From: Saccopteryx bilineata
Taxonomy: Eukaryota; Chordata; Mammalia; Chiroptera; Emballonuridae
NCBI RefSeq assembly: GCF_036850765.1
Contig: NC_089495.1
Span: forward strand, 66,688,410 to 66,752,409
Direction: 5' to 3'
DNA length: 64,000 bases
Shown here: in pieces, positions 58,494 to 64,000 of the stretch
Layout: each line of letters opens with the position of its first letter
Position numbering within the stretch: the stretch's first letter is position 1
Made by a program: the position numbers and the translations under genes
Notes under the pieces: model-generated
Databases searched by the model: none
What the model saw: only the letters and a program-made list of their open reading frames with translations
What the model was told of the DNA's origin: nothing

Positions 58494-59565
58494 TATAAAT
58501 TTGTGATTTCCACATTGGGTTGGCTGCCGAGGCACCCACCTTAGAGAAAACCCTTATTATAAGTGCCATTTTAACAACGGGTTGGCCAAACTCATCAAAA
58601 AATTAAATATGGTCTGCCAAACTGGTGTGAACCAGCTGAATCCCACCACTGCTCCTAACATGATTCAACTACTCTGGTACAACTGAAAACACACTGAACA
58701 TTTTCCAAAACATATGGGGGGGGGCAGTAAGTTAGAGTTTTCATTATACAAAACACAGAGTTTATTCTTATATTGTTATTTTTAAATGAATTTGCCCCAC
58801 CCTATATTTACAAAAGTTTTACATTTATTTTTGATACTCATTTCTGTTTGGGATGAGTTATACTTTCTCTTTAATGTTCTGTAACCTAAATATTGAGATA
58901 TAAGTTTAGCTACTATCAAGGTATTTTATGTTTGTTGATAAAAGAATTATTAGAGAAGGAAAAATAAATTGTATACAAATACATCCTTCATTGTAATAAG
59001 TGTGAAACACTCAACTATCATAGTCCTCAAGTCAGCATTTAACAATGATGACATAATTGGTATTTCCCACTACCTTTTTCCACTACCATTTTGTATTCCC
59101 TTTGCTCTCAGCGATTACCTCAGCAGGTTCTGTTTCTTGCTTGACTGAATAGCAAAATCTTTATTCCTAAAATATCTGGGTCATTGGATATCCTGACTGC
59201 ATTGGATTGATGTGATTTCCCATGGAATTTAATCACCGGACATTAGAGTGGCCAAAGGAGCCCCAGAAATCCAAACATTCTTCTCTTTATATCATTGTTT
59301 CTAGTAGAATTAGAATTTCTTTTATACTCACAAGTAATTAGCCAAGCTACTATACTGATTCTATTCTCTTTGTGGTTTTAAATTTCATTTACACTTTTTG
59401 AAAATGTAAAATGTATAAAAATGTGTAGAGAATAGTATAATGTACATGTGTCTCAAATAAGAAAAAAGCATTATATTTGCTTATTAACTAAAAACTTACT
59501 AAATATGAATAAGGAAACATAACTGATAAAATTAACTGTCCAATTTTATTCCTTTGCTTCCCACT
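58494..59565. other. Intergenic DNA
   Basis: No firm element. A G8 run lies at 58717-58724. The GGGTTGGCCAAACTCATCAAA stretch near 58579 could be a repeat edge but I cannot name it. Confidence 0.45.
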
Positions 59566-59567
59566 TG

Positions 59568-59902
59568 TTATCATCTGAATCTATGTGTCCTCTCAAATTT
59601 TGTATGTTGAAATCCTATGTCTAATGTGCTAGTATTAAGAAGTGGGACCTTTGGGAGGTGATTAAGTCATGAAGGTGGAGCCTTCATGAATGAAATTAAC
59701 ACCCTTATAAAAGAGGCCTGAAAGAACTCCTTTGCCCCTTCTAATATGTGAGGATGCAAGAAGTCTGAAAACCTTCCCCTGACTCTGCTAGTATCCTGAT
59801 CTTGGACTTCCTGCCTCCAAAACCATGAGAAATAAATTTTTCTTGTTTATAAACCACCCAGTATATGATTATTTTGTTATGGCAGCCTGAACTAAGATAC
59901 CA
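59568..59902 (+). mobile_element. MaLR LTR (MST/MLT1 class), nearly complete
   Basis: Whole LTR order is present: TATCATCTGAATCTATGTGT, TTGTATGTTGAAATCCTATG, GGGACCTTTGGGAGGTGATT, ATGAAGGTGGAGCCTTCATG, CCCTTATAAAAGAGGCCTGA (TATA region), TGTGAGGATGCAAGAAG, TGATCTTGGACTTCCTGCC, GAGAAATAAATTTTTCTTG (polyadenylation signal), GTTATGGCAGCCTGAACTAA. It appears as a solo LTR, since no internal sequence follows. Confidence 0.92.
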
Positions 59903-61799
59903 CCACAAAATCAAACATGAAATCATTGAATTTATTTAAATTTAATATGTTAACATCTTTTATCATTCATTATTTTTTTAATAAATTTTAACTAGTGGAT
60001 AATATTGGATTGACAATGATCTAAAGTTTACAAATCCAGACAAAATTTGTTGTCTTTGCCCTTATATATTGTCTCTTACTTTCTTGACCTGTTCATGTGT
60101 CAAATGATCTTGTACTCCACTCTAGTTCAGACACGCAGGGGCTAGTACTCTAGATCTTTTAATGATCATTAATGACATCTCTTCTTTAAAGTAATCACAA
60201 TTTAAAGCATGTCACTATCTAATTAAAATCTCTTTTCTAGCTCACTAAGAGTTTTATGTTCATTACATAGTCCTTCTAACCCATCATAATTTATCTTTTT
60301 ATGCTCTCTTGATAACCTTATATAATTTTCCCCCTTAAGCTGATGAAACTCTACTATCAATTATTACGGTCATTCTGTTGCAAATATCCTTGTTCCCTTT
60401 CAACTCTCTTATTATTTTCACAATTATTGACCAAATGACAACCTTGGTCCAGATCTAACTTACTGAATATGGTTAGAGTAAAACTAATCTTGCTGAATAT
60501 TTCCATTTAAATTTATGATCAACGATATAAATTAAACAATGACTGCTAATTCACAATCACATTATTTTTCTAGAGTCTATGCATTTTCCTAGTCTAAAAA
60601 ATTACTATTTTTCTCTTTCATTATTGTTTACTCATTTCCTTCTAGATCTATATTTACAGTATAAAACCACTTTCTTATTCTTTTCCTATTAAATAAAACA
60701 AGACAAACCATAAGGCTTCTCTCAAGTTTATTTCTCCATTAATTTGCCTCTAATACTTCCTTTTTTATTGCAAGAAAACTTCATAGCTACATATACTTTT
60801 TTTTTTTTACTATGTTTTGCCTTATTTCTCTTCTTTCCTTTCTCCATAACTCCACTCCAGTCAGGCTTTTGCCACCATTATGACATAAAATATCTTAATC
60901 AATGTGTCAAGACCACCAATGATTTCTAAGTTGCCAAATATAGTACTCAATTCTCCATTGTCATCCTAAAACATAGCATGACACAATTGATCACCCTCTC
61001 TCTGGAAGCATTTCCTTTGGTTTCTAAGTATCTCCCTTGATTTGGCATCTACTTCACTGACTGCTGCTTCTGAATTTTGTGTCTTTCGCCTCATATCTTC
61101 TTGTATAGATCTTGAAGTACTCTAGATATCTATCCTTGAAATAACATTTCTGGCTTATCTGTACTTTTTCAGGATTTTATTGTTCATGTCCTACGTATAT
61201 TACCTTATCCTGAAGAGTTTCAAATGTATATCTCCAGCCAAAGCATCTCCTCCAAATGTGACCCATTTATCTAGAGACTCTTATGACATCATCATTGACT
61301 GTATAATAAGTATTTCTAAATTAAAGTATCAAAACCAAGCTATTGATATGATTTCCTCCCTAAAAGAAAATTACTCCTCTGTTATACTTTGTCCTTTTTT
61401 TTCTTACAAGTGCCTTATTTTTAGATGGTCATTTTAAATCTTATGATGTTCTTATTGACTGTATTTTCAGTGTTGTTTTCCTATCTTATTTTCCACAGTG
61501 TATGTAGTAATCTTGTTTGCTTTATAGTCAAAATTAACATGAATCCAAATATTTCTTAATACTTCCATTGCTATCACTTTGTCCAAGTCACCAAAATATT
61601 TCAAAGAGATTATAGTATAATTATTCTCTCAGCTCTTGCATTTGACTTCCTATTATATTCCATTCTCTTTAAAACAATGGCAAGATCACATTACTTCAGC
61701 TTAAAATTCTTAGTGGTTTATCATCTTGATTAGAGTAAAAGACAAACTTTTAGAACACTGGTAAAATGTTATGCAATTTAAAGCAATGTAGGTCTATTC

Positions 61800-62205
61800 T
61801 GGTTATTTTGCTCAGATGCACTGGGATCCCTGGCTTTGATTCTGTGCTCTCTACTCTCTACTTAGAACAGGATTGACTCTTCAGAGAACTGCCTTGAGCA
61901 GTTTGTCCCCAGAGATCTGAGAGTCCCTGGGAACTTAACAGTCCTTTATGCATCCTTTTAGCTTGAGGACTGACTTGTGTTTGGATTATAAAAACCCAGG
62001 GAGGCAATCTGAGAGGTAATTTGTACTCTCGGTCTCCTCTTCAGGATCAGACTGAGCCAAGGACTTGGGCTGAAATTTAGACTTATTTAGCTTCTCCCCT
62101 TTCCTCTCTTGATTACACTGTTGTTTTATGATATTCTTCTGTGAATATTTCCATAATAAATCATTTGTATGTACTCTCAGGTTTTGCTTCTGGAGATCCA
62201 CGCCC
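61800..62205 (+). mobile_element. LTR-like insertion in L2
   Basis: A GC-richer segment with a TATA-like GGATTATAAAAACCCAGGGA at 61983, GGGCTGAAATTTAGACTTAT, and AATATTTCCATAATAAATCA with an AATAAA signal at about 62154, followed by CTGGAGATCCACGCCCAAGA. The spacing of TATA and poly-A signals fits an LTR in plus orientation. The family is not identified. L2 sequence lies on both sides. Confidence 0.5.
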
Positions 62206-62429
62206 AAGACAATCTTCTATTTCAGTTACCTTTTTGGCCATATCCCCTACTACTTTACCCTTATTTTCTCAGCTCTGCTTTTTATTTTCTCTTTTGCTTT
62301 TCTCCACGATAGCAGGCATGTTTCCTCCTCAGGTCCATTGGATTTACTTCCTAATACTCTTCCTTCAGATAACTGCATGGTTCAGTGTTTCACATCCATT
62401 ATATGATATGTTTTTTTAATAGTGATTGC

Positions 62430-62623
62430 CATTTATTATTTTTTTAGATTTTTACTTATTCATTTTTATTAGAAATAGAGAGGAAAGAGTGAGAAAGATA
62501 GAGGAAGGAGATAGAGAGAAGAGGGGGAGGAGCAGGAAGCATCAACTCCCATATGTGCCTTTACCAGGCAAGCCCAGGGTTTCAAACTGCCTACTTCAGC
62601 ATTTCAGGTCGATGCCACACCTC
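62430..62623 (-). mobile_element. Type C SINE, antisense, head-truncated
   Basis: TTATTCATTTTTATTAGAAAT, GA-rich block, GGAGCAGGAAGCATCAACTC, CCAGGCAAGCCCAGGGTTTC, CAGCATTTCAGGTCGATGCC. The last part of the head (GCGCCACCACAGG) is missing after 62620. Confidence 0.88.
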
Positions 62624-62750
62624 TTATATGTTTATCTGATTTCCCTTCCATTTAAAAATGCAATGGTATCCCCCCCCCCACACACACACACATACACTGT
62701 CTCTCTATATTCCCATCCTTGTATTCTCCACTGCTGTTCTTAACCTAGAG

Positions 62751-63110
62751 CAGGGGTTCCCAAACTTTTTACACAGGGGGCCAGTTCACTGTCCCTCATA
62801 CCATTGGAGGGCTGGACTATAAAAAAAACTATGAACAAATTCCTATGCACAACTGCACATATCTTATTTTAAAGTAAAAAAACAAAACGGGAACAAATAC
62901 AATATTTAAAATAAAGAACAAGTAAATTTAAGTCAACAAACTGACCAGTATTTCAATGGGAACTATGGGCCTGCTTTTAGCTTATGAGATGGTCAATGTG
63001 TTCCTCTTACCACAGTGAAAGAGGTGCCCCTTTTGGAAGTGCGGCGGAGGCCGGATAAATGGCCTCAGTGGGCCACATGCGGCCCACGGGCCATAGTTTG
63101 GGGACCCCTG
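62751..63110 (+). mobile_element. Non-autonomous hAT transposon, full 360-bp copy
   Basis: Tips CAGGGGTTCCCAAACTTTT and CATAGTTTGGGGACCCCTG are inverted repeats. The flanks ACCTAGAG (62743-62750) and ATCTAGAG (63111-63118) are an 8-bp target duplication with one difference. Subterminal CAGTTCACTGTCCCTCATAC and GGCCGGATAAATGGCCTCAG match the deletion derivative at 2766-2960 in reverse. The AT-rich interior has no transposase frame. Confidence 0.92.
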
Positions 63111-63275
63111 ATCTAGAGAGTGTGTTTTATGGGTAACATTTGCTTATTTACTGTCTCTTACCACTAGACTTCACACCCTGAAGGCAGGAATTTTCTCTGA
63201 ATCTTCAGATTCTTAAAACAGTTCTTGGCCCTCTAATGTAAGACACCTAGTTTTTAGATGACTCAAATAAATATA

Positions 63276-63460
63276 CATTCTACAATAATATGTAAATATT
63301 GTTATTTTATAGAAAATATATAATAAGTCCTCATAAATGTTGTTGGTAGGTTCTTGGAAACTGTGACTTTAAGTGAAACAATGTATAATGAAACCAATTT
63401 TACCACAGGCTAATTGAAACAAACAAGAGTTAAGTTTCTATAGCATATTCAGGTCACAAA
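63276..63460. other. AT-rich intergenic DNA
   Basis: Nothing recognised. Confidence 0.5.
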
Positions 63461-63470
63461 ATCATCACCA

Positions 63471-63840
63471 GGCCCAGGCTGGTTAGCTCAGTGGTAGAGT
63501 GTCGGCCTGGCGTGTGAAAGTACCAGGTTCTATTCCTGGTCAGGGCACACAGGAAAAGCGCTCATCTGCTTCTCTACCCTTCCCCCTCTCCTTTCTCTCT
63601 CTGACTCTCTCTTCCCCTCCTGCAGCTAAGGCTATTTTGGAGCAAAGTTTGTCCAGGCACTGAGGATGGTTCCATGTCCTTTGCCGCAGGCACTAGAATG
63701 ACTCTGGTTGCAATGGAGCAACAGCCCAGATGGACAGAGCCTCACCTGGCAGGCATACTGGGGGATCCCAGTCGGGAACATGCGGGAGTTTGTCTCTCTG
63801 CCTCCCTGCTTCTCAATTCAGAAAAATACAAAAAAAAAAA
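63471..63840 (+). mobile_element. Type A SINE, sense, nearly complete
   Basis: Complete head GGCCCAGGCTGGTTAGCTCA-GTGGTAGAGTGTCGGCCTGG (tRNA A box) and GGTTCTATTCCTGG (B box), GAAAAGCGCTCATCTGCTTC, pyrimidine block, GCAATGGAGCAACAGCCCAG, CATGCGGGAGTTTGTCTCTC, and CAGAAAAATAC plus a long A tail. Short flanks ATCACCA lie on both sides (63464-63470 after allowing one repeated TCA, and 63842-63848). This copy best shows how the family starts. Confidence 0.93.
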
Positions 63841-64000
63841 AATCACCAAACTTCTAAATAAAGAACCAAAACACTTTTAATATTACACATTGACATAAAT
63901 TAGTAGCACATACTTAAGAAAAATAAATGAAAACAAGATAATATTTTTCAACCTGTTTATTCCAGTTCAGTATCATCAGTGGCTTGAGCCAACCCCTGCA

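Larger units (their letters stand above)
60700..63275 (+). mobile_element. Long decayed L2 (CR1-clade LINE), split by later insertions
   Basis: From about 60840 (ACTCCAGTCAGGCTTTTGCC) the order follows L2 ORF2: AAGACCACCAATGATTTCTA, CATGACACAATTGATCACCC (region of the Ala-Phe-Asp reverse-transcriptase motif, mutated), ATATCTCCAGCCAAAGCATC-like text, ATGGCAAGATCACATTACTT, GATTAGAGTAAAAGACAAAC. After the LTR-like block it resumes weakly at about 62210, and the 3' tail appears at 63130-63275 (CACCCTGAAGGCAGGAATTT). An LTR-like block, a type C SINE and a hAT element interrupt it. No intact ORF remains. Confidence 0.65.

Noticed and set aside
63471..63550. tRNA-like sequence with A and B boxes
   Set aside because: It is the head of a type A SINE, continuous with SINE body and A tail, not a functional tRNA gene.

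Overview
This 64 kb window looks like mammalian nuclear DNA from a bat. It is AT-rich, non-coding and built almost entirely from decayed and younger transposable elements. I found no protein-coding gene, genuine tRNA or rRNA gene, CpG island, CRISPR array or prokaryotic feature. The long reading frames are chance or repeat-derived, for example the Lys-Glu and Phe-Leu-Ser tracts from simple repeats.

Why a bat: the window is full of tRNA-derived SINEs with VES-like heads, has L1 3' ends of the kind I know from bats, and carries several short hAT DNA transposons, including one I recognise as SPIN. My labels are: type A, a long SINE of about 340-390 bp with a tRNA-like head and a body ending in CAGAAAAATAC; type B, about 260-370 bp, head CCTGACCAGG-GGTGGCGCAGTGG, tail ending GTCTCTGTAAAAA; type C, about 170-230 bp, head GGTGGCGCAGTGG-TAAAGCGTCGACCTGG, tail TAAAATGAATAAATAAA; type D, older VES-like copies. 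From memory this set suits a yangochiropteran outside Vespertilionidae, perhaps an emballonurid (sac-winged bat). That placement is inference.

Layout. 1-12 kb: type A, C and D SINEs, a hAT deletion derivative, an L1 3' fragment, a possible LTR, a MaLR fragment and a 100-bp duplicated segment. 12-14.5 kb: an antisense L1 split by a terminal-inverted-repeat DNA transposon that is itself split by a SINE. 15-26 kb: SINEs, an MLT1-like LTR, bat L1 3' ends, microsatellites and the SPIN element. 26.5-29 kb: a long decayed L2 holding a type A SINE and a hAT element with a perfect target duplication. 29-35 kb: very AT-rich, with MIR, MER5A and two young type C SINEs. 35.6-44.7 kb: older antisense L1 fragments, then an almost full-length antisense L1 (3' end near 37.2 kb, 5' end near 44.7 kb) with three SINE insertions. 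45-60 kb: MIRs, SINEs of types A to D, a 351-bp uninterrupted pyrimidine tract, two LTR-like segments, an exon-like relic of unknown origin near 57.2 kb and a clear MaLR LTR. 60.7-63.3 kb: a second long L2 carrying an LTR-like segment, a SINE and a full hAT element. The window ends in another type A SINE.

The window has no gene network. It is a record of successive retrotransposition (L2 and MIR oldest, then L1 and MaLR, then the SINEs) and of DNA-transposon arrival. Family names are from memory of consensus sequences; RepeatMasker with a bat library would be the decisive check. I did not find a new biological system. The best leads are the SPIN insertion, the nested elements, the polypyrimidine tract and the exon-like relic.
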